Below are positions 23,784-32,083 of a DNA stretch of 64,000 bases, piece by piece. How positions within the stretch are numbered: the first letter of the stretch is position 1; every line of letters begins with the position of its first letter. The translations under genes and the position numbers were made by a program. The stretch is from Hyphomonadaceae bacterium (lineage in GTDB: Bacteria > Pseudomonadota > Alphaproteobacteria > Caulobacterales > Aquidulcibacteraceae), in the NCBI GenBank assembly GCA_016791365.1, contig JAEUMT010000027.1:62001-126000 (forward strand), read 5' to 3'. Under the pieces are notes generated by a model. The model searched no databases and was not told where the DNA came from. It worked only from the letters and a program-made list of their open reading frames with translations.

Positions 23784-26700
23784 ATGGCTTGGAATATTTC
23801 AGCCGGCGCGATCCGCAATCCGATCCCGCCGATCCTCCTTATCCTTGCTCTGCTGTTCGCCGGCTGGACCGCGTATGGCCGCCTGCCAATCAATCAATTG
23901 CCAAACGTCGATTTCGGCGGCTTCACCGTTACCGTGGCGCAAGCTGGAGCGGCGCCGGCGGAGATGGAAACCCAGATCACGCAGCGTATTGAAGCTGCGC
24001 TGACCTCGGTTGAGGGCGTCAAACGCGTCACATCCACAATCTCGCCAGGCGTTTCGCAAACGATGGTGGAGATGGAAAGCGACGGCGATCTGTCGCGCGC
24101 GGTCGACGATGCGCGTGACGCCATCCAACGCATCCGCTCGGATCTGCCTGCTGACATCACCGAGCCTGTCGTCCAGCGCATCGATGCGGCGAGTCAGCCC
24201 ATTGGCTACTACGCCTTCGAAGGCGAAGGCATGACGCCCCAGGATATTTCCTGGTTCATCGACAACGACCTGCAGCGCGAATTGCTTGCGGTGCCGGGCG
24301 TCAGCGCCGTAACGCGTCTCGGCGGCGTAACGCGCGAAATCCGCGTTGAACTCGATCCAGCGCGGATGCTGGCATACGGCGTTTCAGCCGACCAGGTGAA
24401 CAACCAACTCCGCGCCATCAACGCCGACCTCCCCGGCGGTCAGGCGGAAGTCGGCGGCCAAGCTCAATCGATCCGGACGCTCGGCGGCGCGCAATCGGTG
24501 GCCGAGCTGCAAAATCTGCGCATCGCCGCCGGCGACGGCCGCACGGTTCGCCTCGAGGACCTGGGCACGGTCACCGATAGCGCCAGCGATTTGGACTCGA
24601 TCTCGCGTTACAACGGCCAGCCTGTCGTCGGCTTCATGGTCCAGCGCTCGCGAGGCGCATCGGAAGTGCAAGTGTTCGACCGCATGGACGAACGCATCCG
24701 TCAGATCGAGGAAGCCAATCCGCGCATCCGGATCACTGAAATTGCTTCGACCGTCGAATTTATTCGCGGCATGCACGAAAGTTCGATCCACGCCCTGCTG
24801 GAAGGCGCGTTGCTGGCGTGCCTGGTCGTATTCCTCATCCTTCGCGACTGGCGCGCGACATTGATCGCCGCCGCCGCCATTCCGCTCTCAATCTTCCCAA
24901 CGTTCGCCGGCATCGAGATTTTGGGCTTCACCCTGAACATGGTGACGCTCATTGCGCTGGCGCTCGTTACCGGCGTTCTTGTCGACGACGCGATCGTCGA
25001 GATCGAGAACATCGTCAGACACATGCGGATGGGCAAGAGCGCGTATGCCGCCGCGCTTGAAGCCGCCGACGAAATCGGTCTCGCCGTCGTTGCAACGACA
25101 GGCTCAATCATCGCCGTGTTCCTGCCCGTCAGCTTCATGGCCGGCGGCATGGGCACGTTCTTCAAGGAGTTCGGATTAACAGTCGCGCTTGCGGCGTTCT
25201 TCTCACTCGTCGTCGCACGCTTGATCACACCGATGATGGCTGCGTTCTTCCTGAAGAATGAGGGCCACGACGCGGAAGCAAAGCCCGGCGTCTTCACCGA
25301 CACCTATCACGACGCCCTAAGCTGGTCGATCCGCAACCCGTGGAAGACGATTAGCATCGGCCTCGCCGTCTTCATCGTTCCGCTAGGTCTCTTGTTCGCC
25401 GGAGTCATACCAGCGGTCGTCATTCCTCGCTTCGACAACGGCATGATTCAAGCGCGCGTTGAAATCCCGCCAGGAACGCCGGTGATCGAGGCGGATCGCG
25501 TTCTGCAAAGAATGAGCGCGCGGATTCGCGAGAACCCCGAGGTCATCGGCGTCTTTACGTCAATGAACGGCGCCAGCGGTTCGGCGCCTGATGCAAACAT
25601 GTTCATCCAGCTCACTCAGCGCGATGAACGCGACCGCTCGGCGTACGCGATCCAACAAGAGATGCGGCCGATCCTATCGGAGTTTCCCGACTACCGCGCC
25701 GCGTTTGTGCAAGACCAAGGCGGTTCGTCTGGCTCCGACATCACGGTGCAATTCGTTGGCCAGGACCCGACGGCGGTGAACGCCGCCGCCGATCGACTGG
25801 CTGCCGCAATGGGTCGCCTAGACTCGCTCGCCGACGTCCGTTCAACCTCGGCGTTGCGGCGTCCCGAAATTCAGGTGCGCCCGCGCCAGGAAGATATGGC
25901 GCGCCTCGGCGTGACCTCAGCATCGCTTGCGTCAGCGATCCGCATCGCGACAAGCGGCGATGCTGAACAGAACCTGCCGAAGTTCGACCTCGCCGATCGT
26001 CAGATTCCAATCCGTGTCACGCTGCGCCCTGATCAACGCAGCGATCTCGATGCCCTGCGTTCCTTGCCGGTGCAATCATCGCTCGGCACGCCGGTCCGCA
26101 TCGACGCGGTTGCCGATGTGCAATTCTCTCTCGGTGAAGCAACGATCGAACGCCGCGACCGCGAACGGGCGGTGACAGTTGGCGCCAACGTTCGTCCAGG
26201 CACAGAGCTTTCAGTCGCGCAGCAACAAGTGTTCTCGCTCCCCGAGGCACAGGGCGGCGCAGGCGCACGCCTCGCGGCCGGCGGTCAAACCGAGGACTTC
26301 GCGGAGATGACCGCGAGCTTCGGCAGCGCAATGCTGTGGGGCATCATCCTCATCTACATCGTGCTGGTGTTGCTGTTCCGCGACTTTTTCCAGCCGATCA
26401 CGATCATGACCGCCTTGCCGCTTTCGCTTGGCGGCGCGTTCCTCGGCCTCATCATCGCCAACCAACCGCTCTCACTGTTCGCGTTCATCGGCTTGCTGAT
26501 GTTGATGGGCCTTGTGACCAAGAACTCGATCCTGCTGGTCGACTTCGCGGTTGAACGCATGCACGCAGGCATGAGCCGCAACGCGGCATTGATGGAAGCG
26601 GGCATGAAGCGCGCGCGCCCGATCATCATGACGACGTTCGCGATGTCGGGCGGCATGATCCCCGCCGCCGCTGGCTGGGGCGTTGACGGCACGCTGCGCC

Positions 26701-26873
26701 AAGGCATGGGCGCGGCCGTTATTGGCGGCTTGATGCTATCAACGTTGCTATCGCTGGTGTTCGTGCCTGCGATGTTCGTGCTGATCGACCGCCTCGAACG
26801 CTGGGTGCAAGGCTTCCTGCCGAAACCGACGTCACATGTCGACGAAGAGACCGCGCGTACCCCTGCTGAGTGA
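23784..26873 (+). CDS. RND efflux permease (AcrB/MexF/HAE1-like)
   Basis: The 1029-residue length and 12-helix pattern with two large periplasmic loops match the RND pumps. The proton-relay Asp pair is present in TM4 (LVTGVLVDDAIVEIENI). The N-terminus begins at the first helix (NPIPPILLILALLFAGW). Proton-driven export of hydrophobic compounds is expected; substrates cannot be predicted. It closes the tetR-adaptor-permease operon and abuts the convergent DSD1-type gene without any gap. Confidence 0.93.
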   Translation: MAWNISAGAIRNPIPPILLILALLFAGWTAYGRLPINQLPNVDFGGFTVTVAQAGAAPAEMETQITQRIEAALTSVEGVKRVTSTISPGVSQTMVEMESDGDLSRAVDDARDAIQRIRSDLPADITEPVVQRIDAASQPIGYYAFEGEGMTPQDISWFIDNDLQRELLAVPGVSAVTRLGGVTREIRVELDPARMLAYGVSADQVNNQLRAINADLPGGQAEVGGQAQSIRTLGGAQSVAELQNLRIAAGDGRTVRLEDLGTVTDSASDLDSISRYNGQPVVGFMVQRSRGASEVQVFDRMDERIRQIEEANPRIRITEIASTVEFIRGMHESSIHALLEGALLACLVVFLILRDWRATLIAAAAIPLSIFPTFAGIEILGFTLNMVTLIALALVTGVLVDDAIVEIENIVRHMRMGKSAYAAALEAADEIGLAVVATTGSIIAVFLPVSFMAGGMGTFFKEFGLTVALAAFFSLVVARLITPMMAAFFLKNEGHDAEAKPGVFTDTYHDALSWSIRNPWKTISIGLAVFIVPLGLLFAGVIPAVVIPRFDNGMIQARVEIPPGTPVIEADRVLQRMSARIRENPEVIGVFTSMNGASGSAPDANMFIQLTQRDERDRSAYAIQQEMRPILSEFPDYRAAFVQDQGGSSGSDITVQFVGQDPTAVNAAADRLAAAMGRLDSLADVRSTSALRRPEIQVRPRQEDMARLGVTSASLASAIRIATSGDAEQNLPKFDLADRQIPIRVTLRPDQRSDLDALRSLPVQSSLGTPVRIDAVADVQFSLGEATIERRDRERAVTVGANVRPGTELSVAQQQVFSLPEAQGGAGARLAAGGQTEDFAEMTASFGSAMLWGIILIYIVLVLLFRDFFQPITIMTALPLSLGGAFLGLIIANQPLSLFAFIGLLMLMGLVTKNSILLVDFAVERMHAGMSRNAALMEAGMKRARPIIMTTFAMSGGMIPAAAGWGVDGTLRQGMGAAVIGGLMLSTLLSLVFVPAMFVLIDRLERWVQGFLPKPTSHVDEETARTPAE

Positions 26874-28010
26874 TCAGCGTGAGCGGCCACGCGCGCTGAC
26901 GGGCCAAATCCCGATGAGCGCGCCATCCCGCACGACGTGATAAGCATCGTAAAGATTCACGGTCGGATCGCAGTGCGGCACGGTGAGGCTAACGTGATCG
27001 CCGATGTGGAACGTGTGATCAGGCGCGATCAACGCGCCGTGTTCGTCGCCCATAAAGACAAACATTGCGCCTTCCGGCGCGCCAGCAGCCACGACCGGCA
27101 GACCTCCATCGGTTGAAAGCGCTTTGAAGCCGGCATCGATCGTCGCCATCGACGATGAGTTGGCGGATATCACATGCGCATCCACGAACAGCGACGTCTC
27201 GAATGGCGCACGCCCCTGCCCGTCGAGGTCGCAGTCATTGTACTGCTTATCCATGAACACATACGACCCGGCTTGAAGCTCGGTCAGAACGCCAAGCTCC
27301 GCATCAATGGAGTGCGTGCCGGTGCCGCCGCCGGTGACAACGGCAGGAGCAAGGCCCGCGCCCTTCAATCTTTCGACGATGCCGCGGAGATATTCCGTGC
27401 GTTCGGCGATGGCGGCACGGCGATCCGCGTAGGATTCAATGTGCTGCTGGGCGCCACAATAAAACTGCACGCCAGCGTAAAGAAGTGACGGCGAGGCGGA
27501 AATGCGTTGCGCAAGCGCCAGAGCGTCATCGGGTGTCGACACGCCGGTGCGGCGAATTCCGGGATCCAGATCGACCACAATATGAAGCGACTTGTTCGCC
27601 GCGCCGGCGGCGGCGGCGAGTGCATCAACATTGTCCGGGTTGTCCGCGACAATACGCAGCTCCGCGATCCGGCTATTGAGCGTAATCAGACGGTCTATCG
27701 CTTGCGGCGTCACGACGGGCGACGTGATCAATATGTTTTCAATACCGCCTACGGCCAGCGCTTCGGCTTCTCCCATCTTGGCGCAGCACACGCCCACCGC
27801 CCCTGCCGCAATCTGCAGCTTCGCCACATCGATGCTCTTGTGAGTCTTTGCGTGCGGACGAAGCGCCATGCCTTTGCTGCGCACGAACGCCGCCATGGTT
27901 TCGACATTGCGTTGAAGCGCATCGCGTTCGATCACCAGAACCGGCGTATTGAGCGACAAACGCGACCCTTGCCGGCCGATCAAATGCTGGTGGAGTTCAA
28001 TATCGCTCAC
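26874..28010 (-). CDS. DSD1-family PLP enzyme (D-threonine aldolase / D-serine dehydratase-like)
   Basis: This 378-residue protein has an alanine-racemase-like TIM barrel at the N-terminus with the PLP lysine in LRPHAKTHKS. The C-terminal D-serine dehydratase-like domain carries a His/Cys metal site (VPHCDPTVNLYD). Family members act on D-hydroxy amino acids (D-threonine, D-3-hydroxyaspartate, D-serine) using PLP and a divalent metal. It overlaps the upstream flavoprotein gene by four bases (operon). The exact substrate is not predictable. Confidence 0.85.
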   Translation of the reverse strand: MSDIELHQHLIGRQGSRLSLNTPVLVIERDALQRNVETMAAFVRSKGMALRPHAKTHKSIDVAKLQIAAGAVGVCCAKMGEAEALAVGGIENILITSPVVTPQAIDRLITLNSRIAELRIVADNPDNVDALAAAAGAANKSLHIVVDLDPGIRRTGVSTPDDALALAQRISASPSLLYAGVQFYCGAQQHIESYADRRAAIAERTEYLRGIVERLKGAGLAPAVVTGGGTGTHSIDAELGVLTELQAGSYVFMDKQYNDCDLDGQGRAPFETSLFVDAHVISANSSSMATIDAGFKALSTDGGLPVVAAGAPEGAMFVFMGDEHGALIAPDHTFHIGDHVSLTVPHCDPTVNLYDAYHVVRDGALIGIWPVSARGRSR

Positions 28011-29284
28011 GCTTGCTCATCCTCGATGGCGAAGGTCTGCATCAAATGCCCATTGGCGAACTTAGCGCCCGGATCGACCGCGTCGCGTACCGCCTTGAAT
28101 TTTGCAACGTCAGGATAGAGCGCATCGACGTCCCGGGCCGTAAGAGTATGGCGCTTGGCCCAATGCGGACGCCCACCATGGGCGCGGAAAATCGGTTCGG
28201 CCTGTGCGAACAAATCCCGCCACGGCATCTTCGCGTATTGGTGCATTGAAATTGATGCGCCCGCCGTTGCGTTGAACGGCGAAAGCCAAATGTCGTCCGC
28301 GGCGGTAAGTCTGAACTCGAAGGGAAACGTCACCGGCAATTTGCGCTTCTGTATCCAGGCGATCACTTCCTTCAATGCCGCCCATCCGTTGGCGCGCGGC
28401 AATTCGTATTCCATTTCCTCGAACCGAACCGTGCGATCCGATGGGAAGATTTGATACGCGGGTCCAACGCGGCGCTGTCGAACGCCGGCGCCGACAATCA
28501 CAGGCTGGAGCCGCCGGGTGAGCCAAGGCGCCACGGCGCAGATCTCGCAGACCATCCGAAAGGCGCGATCATCGATATCGTTCATTTGCTTCAACGGCCC
28601 TTCGGCGGGCGCCGGATTGAGCGTTTTCAGCACAACGTACTTGCCGTACGGAAAAACAAAGAACTCGACGTGCCGATTATTGACCGCCAACTCCGCCCAT
28701 CGACCTTCAACATCCTCAAGCGGGTAAGTCTCGATGCGTTCTTCGAGGTGGTAGGCAGGCAAGACATCGATCTCGATCGCCATCGCGACGCCGACCAGCC
28801 CGAGCGAGAGTCGTGCGGCCTGAAAGAGATCGGCCCGCTCGCCTTCACCACAAGTGACGATGCTCCCATCGGGCATCATTAGTCGGAATGCACGCGCGGC
28901 GGTCGAGAGCGATCCGAGTTCAGCGCCGGTGCCGTGCGTGCCGGTGCCAATCGCGCCGGCCAGGGATTGCGGATTCACATCGCCCTGATTGATGAGCGAT
29001 ACGCCCTCTTCCCAGAGCGCCGCGGTGAGTTTCGCCAGGCTCCAGCCGGCTGGCGCCCAAACGCGTGACTTGTCAGCGCTGAAAGAAATGCCGCCTTCCA
29101 GCTCGGCGAGCGAGAGCAGCGTGCCGTCGGTTTCGCAAAGCGGCATGAACGAATGGCCCGCGCCCACGACACGGACCTTACGCGCTTGCGCGACTAAGGT
29201 TGCCAGTTCGGCTTCGGTCTTAGGCCGCGCAATCTGCTGCGGCGTAGCGTGAACGCTTCCAGACCAATTCTTCCACTGCATCAA
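28007..29284 (-). CDS. FAD-linked sugar-1,4-lactone oxidase-like protein
   Basis: The 425-residue protein has an N-terminal PCMH-type FAD domain (VVGAGHSFMPL, GAIGTGTHGTG) and a C-terminal D-arabinono-1,4-lactone oxidase domain (HWAKRHTL-like and DPGAKFANGHL near the end). Homologues oxidise aldonolactones or related polyols. The start can be either of two consecutive ATGs. It overlaps the DSD1-type gene by four bases, suggesting a two-gene operon, though a joint pathway is not obvious. Confidence 0.85.
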   Translation of the reverse strand: MMQWKNWSGSVHATPQQIARPKTEAELATLVAQARKVRVVGAGHSFMPLCETDGTLLSLAELEGGISFSADKSRVWAPAGWSLAKLTAALWEEGVSLINQGDVNPQSLAGAIGTGTHGTGAELGSLSTAARAFRLMMPDGSIVTCGEGERADLFQAARLSLGLVGVAMAIEIDVLPAYHLEERIETYPLEDVEGRWAELAVNNRHVEFFVFPYGKYVVLKTLNPAPAEGPLKQMNDIDDRAFRMVCEICAVAPWLTRRLQPVIVGAGVRQRRVGPAYQIFPSDRTVRFEEMEYELPRANGWAALKEVIAWIQKRKLPVTFPFEFRLTAADDIWLSPFNATAGASISMHQYAKMPWRDLFAQAEPIFRAHGGRPHWAKRHTLTARDVDALYPDVAKFKAVRDAVDPGAKFANGHLMQTFAIEDEQA

Positions 29285-29343
29285 CGCAACATCCCTGCAC
29301 GCACATGCGCGAAGGGATGCCTAGGCGTCAACAGTACAGAGAT

Positions 29344-30078
29344 TTAGATGCTCTCGAGACGTGAGGACACGATGCCGGCCAGGATCACTGCTGCGTAGCA
29401 AGCGAACATGAGCGCTGCAAACTCACCACCGATCGAGGGATCGAGATTCGGGAAAAGGTCCGCGAACCGATCCACCTCGTAGAGGCCGACGAGGAAGCCG
29501 GGCACCGCCATGGTAGTGGCCGCTTCCGAACGATCGTTCTGCGGGACACCCATGATCTTCACCACGAGATAGGTGAGGATCAACAGCCCAAGCGGCAGCG
29601 TAAGGAAAGCCCACGACACGCCACCGGGTCCGGGTTGGAGCGCCAAGTTTCCAAAGGCGCCGAAAGCGGCGGCGAGCCCAATCCAGAACGCAAAACCAAG
29701 CGCCATCCAGCGGACCGTCAGCGTCGTTCTGCCGCCGAGGATCACGGCCCCATAACAAGCGAACATCAGAATCGCGAACTCGCTGGCAAGCGAGGCGTCG
29801 AGATTCGGGAAGACAAATCCGAAGCTGTTGATTTCGTAGATGCCGACAAGAAGACCAGGCACAGCCATGATCGAAGCCGCTTCAGAGCGGTCATCCGGAG
29901 TGACGCGCATTGCCAAGAGCAGAAGGTGAGTGATCGCCCAGAGCGCCAAGGGCATAATCAAGACGAACCACGGCACGCCCCACGGGCCCTCGCGGAACGC
30001 CCATTCCCCAACGAACCGGAATGCGAGGAGGATCGCGATCCAAAGCGCGAATCCCACGGCCATCCAACGAACGATCAT
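29344..30078 (-). CDS. Membrane protein made of two tandem DUF5367-like repeats
   Basis: The 244-residue protein has about eight hydrophobic segments and an obvious internal duplication. Residues about 1-118 and 120-240 align, sharing VRWMA(V/L)GFA(L/F)WI, NDRSEAA/DDRSEAA, MAVPG(L/F)LVG(I/L)YE, FPNLD and LMFACY(G/A)AVIL. Each unit alone resembles the short DUF5367 membrane proteins (tentative family name). Function is unknown. It stands alone on the minus strand downstream (in transcription) of the TIR operon by 208 bp. A gene duplication followed by fusion is the simplest history. Confidence 0.75.
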   Translation of the reverse strand: MIVRWMAVGFALWIAILLAFRFVGEWAFREGPWGVPWFVLIMPLALWAITHLLLLAMRVTPDDRSEAASIMAVPGLLVGIYEINSFGFVFPNLDASLASEFAILMFACYGAVILGGRTTLTVRWMALGFAFWIGLAAAFGAFGNLALQPGPGGVSWAFLTLPLGLLILTYLVVKIMGVPQNDRSEAATTMAVPGFLVGLYEVDRFADLFPNLDPSIGGEFAALMFACYAAVILAGIVSSRLESI

Positions 30079-30286
30079 GACAAATCTCCCCTGCCCTCCG
30101 ACTCGGACGGGCGCCGGGGGCGAAGCTTACGGAAATGGTAAGCTGCCGCAATCCAGGTTCGCGCGGCAGGCGCACGTTCGCGATGGCACTTCGCCTCGCC
30201 GCCAGGCGATACCATTATTTTTGTTCAGAAAATCGGAGCGGAATACAGGCAACGCCAGGACGGCGTCCCGGATCGAAGATGCGCCC

Positions 30287-31186
30287 CTAGGCGCGGAGCG
30301 CCAAACGCAAGGCCGAGAGTGTCAGGCGCGTAGCCGTTATGACCGCGAGGACCGCCAGGATCGCGCCTGGGCCATGCTGCACCACCTCCCGGGGCGTAAG
30401 GTCGCCCAGAACAATGGAGCCGAGCGCCATGAGGCCTGCGATCACGAGCGCACTGAGGATCAGCCAGAACTCGAAACTCTCATCAAAGAACCGCCGGCTG
30501 CTTTGACCTTTGCGCAGAATGACAAACTGGTGCGCCGCGCGGGCAAGCACCACAACCAGCGCGTAAGCCGGGATCGATAGAAGTTTGTTGATCGGGTCGC
30601 CGCCGACAAACAAAACACCGATCGCTTGCGCTATCCCGATGATCGCACCGACGGCGAACGCACCGCCAAAGAGGCGCGTCAGAGGCAAGCCGCCGATCGT
30701 CCCGGCGACACGCGCCACCAGCGCCACCGCGCTCCCGGCATTATCGCCAACCCGGACACGCTTGCCGATCTGCATCAACGCGGACTGAAAGCGGCCTTGG
30801 AGAATTGCATCGATCGTCCGATCCGCCTCTTCCATTTCCGGCGACTTATCCTGCCCGCTCCACGCCGACAGATTCTGAACGTGGATCTGACCAAAGCCGA
30901 TCGGCGCCTCGACCTGCGCGTTAAATGTCACCGGCATCAGCTTTTCGTCGGCGCTCGCTAGATCGGCTTCGTCGAGCACCCATTTCGATCCAACCGCCGC
31001 CGGCGACCAAAGGACGATGCATACGTCGCTGGCTTTCAATTCGTGCGAGATCGTCGAGCGGAATGCATCGCCCGCCAACAATTCGCGATCCCACCAGACA
31101 TTGTGACCTCGCGCTTCCAACGCCGCGGCCAGTTGCTGCGCGTGAGGGCGATCGGTCCTTGAATAGCTGATGAAGATACGCGCCAT
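30287..31186 (-). CDS. TIR-domain protein with C-terminal membrane segments
   Basis: The protein has 299 residues. Residues 1-135 are a TIR domain: FISYSR at the first strand, WWDREL, IVLWSPAAVGSKWVLDE. The WxxxE motif (Trp 69, Glu 73) matches the position of the catalytic Glu of NADase-type TIR domains such as SARM1 (WVHKE). Four hydrophobic segments follow (about 172-194, 202-224, 239-261, 274-297). The gene starts four bases after the LpoB-like gene and is the last in a six-gene operon of envelope proteins. NADase activity and membrane anchoring are predictions. A signalling or cell-suicide role is inferred from the TIR family, not shown here. Confidence 0.9.
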   Translation of the reverse strand: MARIFISYSRTDRPHAQQLAAALEARGHNVWWDRELLAGDAFRSTISHELKASDVCIVLWSPAAVGSKWVLDEADLASADEKLMPVTFNAQVEAPIGFGQIHVQNLSAWSGQDKSPEMEEADRTIDAILQGRFQSALMQIGKRVRVGDNAGSAVALVARVAGTIGGLPLTRLFGGAFAVGAIIGIAQAIGVLFVGGDPINKLLSIPAYALVVVLARAAHQFVILRKGQSSRRFFDESFEFWLILSALVIAGLMALGSIVLGDLTPREVVQHGPGAILAVLAVITATRLTLSALRLALRA

Positions 31187-31190
31187 GCGA

Positions 31191-31694
31191 CTAACAACGG
31201 AAAGCGCGGTTCACATCCCAAGCGCCAAGATACTCTCCGTTGAGCCTGGTGAGCGTGACGTTGAGCGTAAAATTCGACTGTGTCGCCCCGCGATCGCCGC
31301 GCAGGTAGGTCGAAGTCAGCTGCGAGGCGATGGTGATATCGGCATCCGCGCCCGGCGCGAACAATCTCACGGCGCGCGACGCGACAATGACATTGCGTAG
31401 CGAGTTGAACATCACGTCCGTTTCCATGAGATACGAATGTGAATCGTTGACGACATCTCCAATAACAACGCTAGGACGCGTGTCGCCAGCCACCTCAATG
31501 AAGGCCTCATCGGTAAAGATGCGGCCAAACAATTGCTCCGCCATCTGCTGAAACTCGGCCTGAGAGAGATTGGTGCAGACCATGTTCGTCGTGGTGCCAG
31601 ACTCGATCTCATTGGTGGCGCCGCGACGCTGTGCGTGAGCCGGACCCGCGAGCGCCAGGCAGACCAAGGCAAGAGTTGCAGCTAAACGCTTCAT
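31191..31694 (-). CDS. LpoB-like periplasmic protein
   Basis: The 167-residue protein has a type I signal peptide (PAHAQ) without a lipobox Cys. The body looks like the LpoB/COG3417 fold, which in E. coli activates penicillin-binding protein 1b: VVIGDVVNDSHSYLMETDVMFNSLRNVIV, then DADITIASQLTS...FTLNVTLTRLNGEYLGAWD. In E. coli LpoB is an outer-membrane lipoprotein next to YcfL. Here the pairing with a YcfL-like gene is kept but lipidation appears lost. Start ATG 31694 overlaps the upstream gene stop by four bases. A role in activating peptidoglycan synthesis is not assured. Confidence 0.78.
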   Translation of the reverse strand: MKRLAATLALVCLALAGPAHAQRRGATNEIESGTTTNMVCTNLSQAEFQQMAEQLFGRIFTDEAFIEVAGDTRPSVVIGDVVNDSHSYLMETDVMFNSLRNVIVASRAVRLFAPGADADITIASQLTSTYLRGDRGATQSNFTLNVTLTRLNGEYLGAWDVNRAFRC

Positions 31695-32083
31695 CGTGTG
31701 CGCTCCGGATCTCTGAATGTAATGCGCGCATTGCGGGCATTGGCTACTTGACCAACCGAGTTGATTGTCGCGCTCGCCTGCGGCGTCAGGATAAGCGGCT
31801 GCCAAGCCGACAGTGATTGGGCGGAGAACCCTTCTCCGTCAAACCACTCGACCTTGTATTCAATCGCGGCTTCACGGCGCGAAACGTTTTGCGCTTGGAG
31901 TTGCATCTGCGTGTAACGGCCGACGGGCCGGAATCGCGGTTCACCGAGCGAGATGGCGCGCTCGAGTGACTGAGATTCATAGACAATCTCAAGCCGGATT
32001 GCGCTGTCGGCATCTTGGGCATGAGCGGTCGCAGCGAACAAGGCGCTGGCGATGAAGGCGATGGCCGCGCGTCTCAAGGTCAT
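31691..32083 (-). CDS. YcfL-like (DUF1425) periplasmic protein
   Basis: The 130-residue protein has a signal peptide (TAHAQ) and the DUF1425/YcfL pattern: QMQLQAQNVSRREAAIEYKVEWFDGEGF followed by SAWQPLILTPQASATI. YcfL is the gene neighbour of lpoB in E. coli and in many gammaproteobacteria. Here it overlaps both the COG3014-like gene and the LpoB-like gene by four bases. No lipobox is seen. Its biochemical role is unknown in all species. Confidence 0.8.
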   Translation of the reverse strand: MTLRRAAIAFIASALFAATAHAQDADSAIRLEIVYESQSLERAISLGEPRFRPVGRYTQMQLQAQNVSRREAAIEYKVEWFDGEGFSAQSLSAWQPLILTPQASATINSVGQVANARNARITFRDPERTR

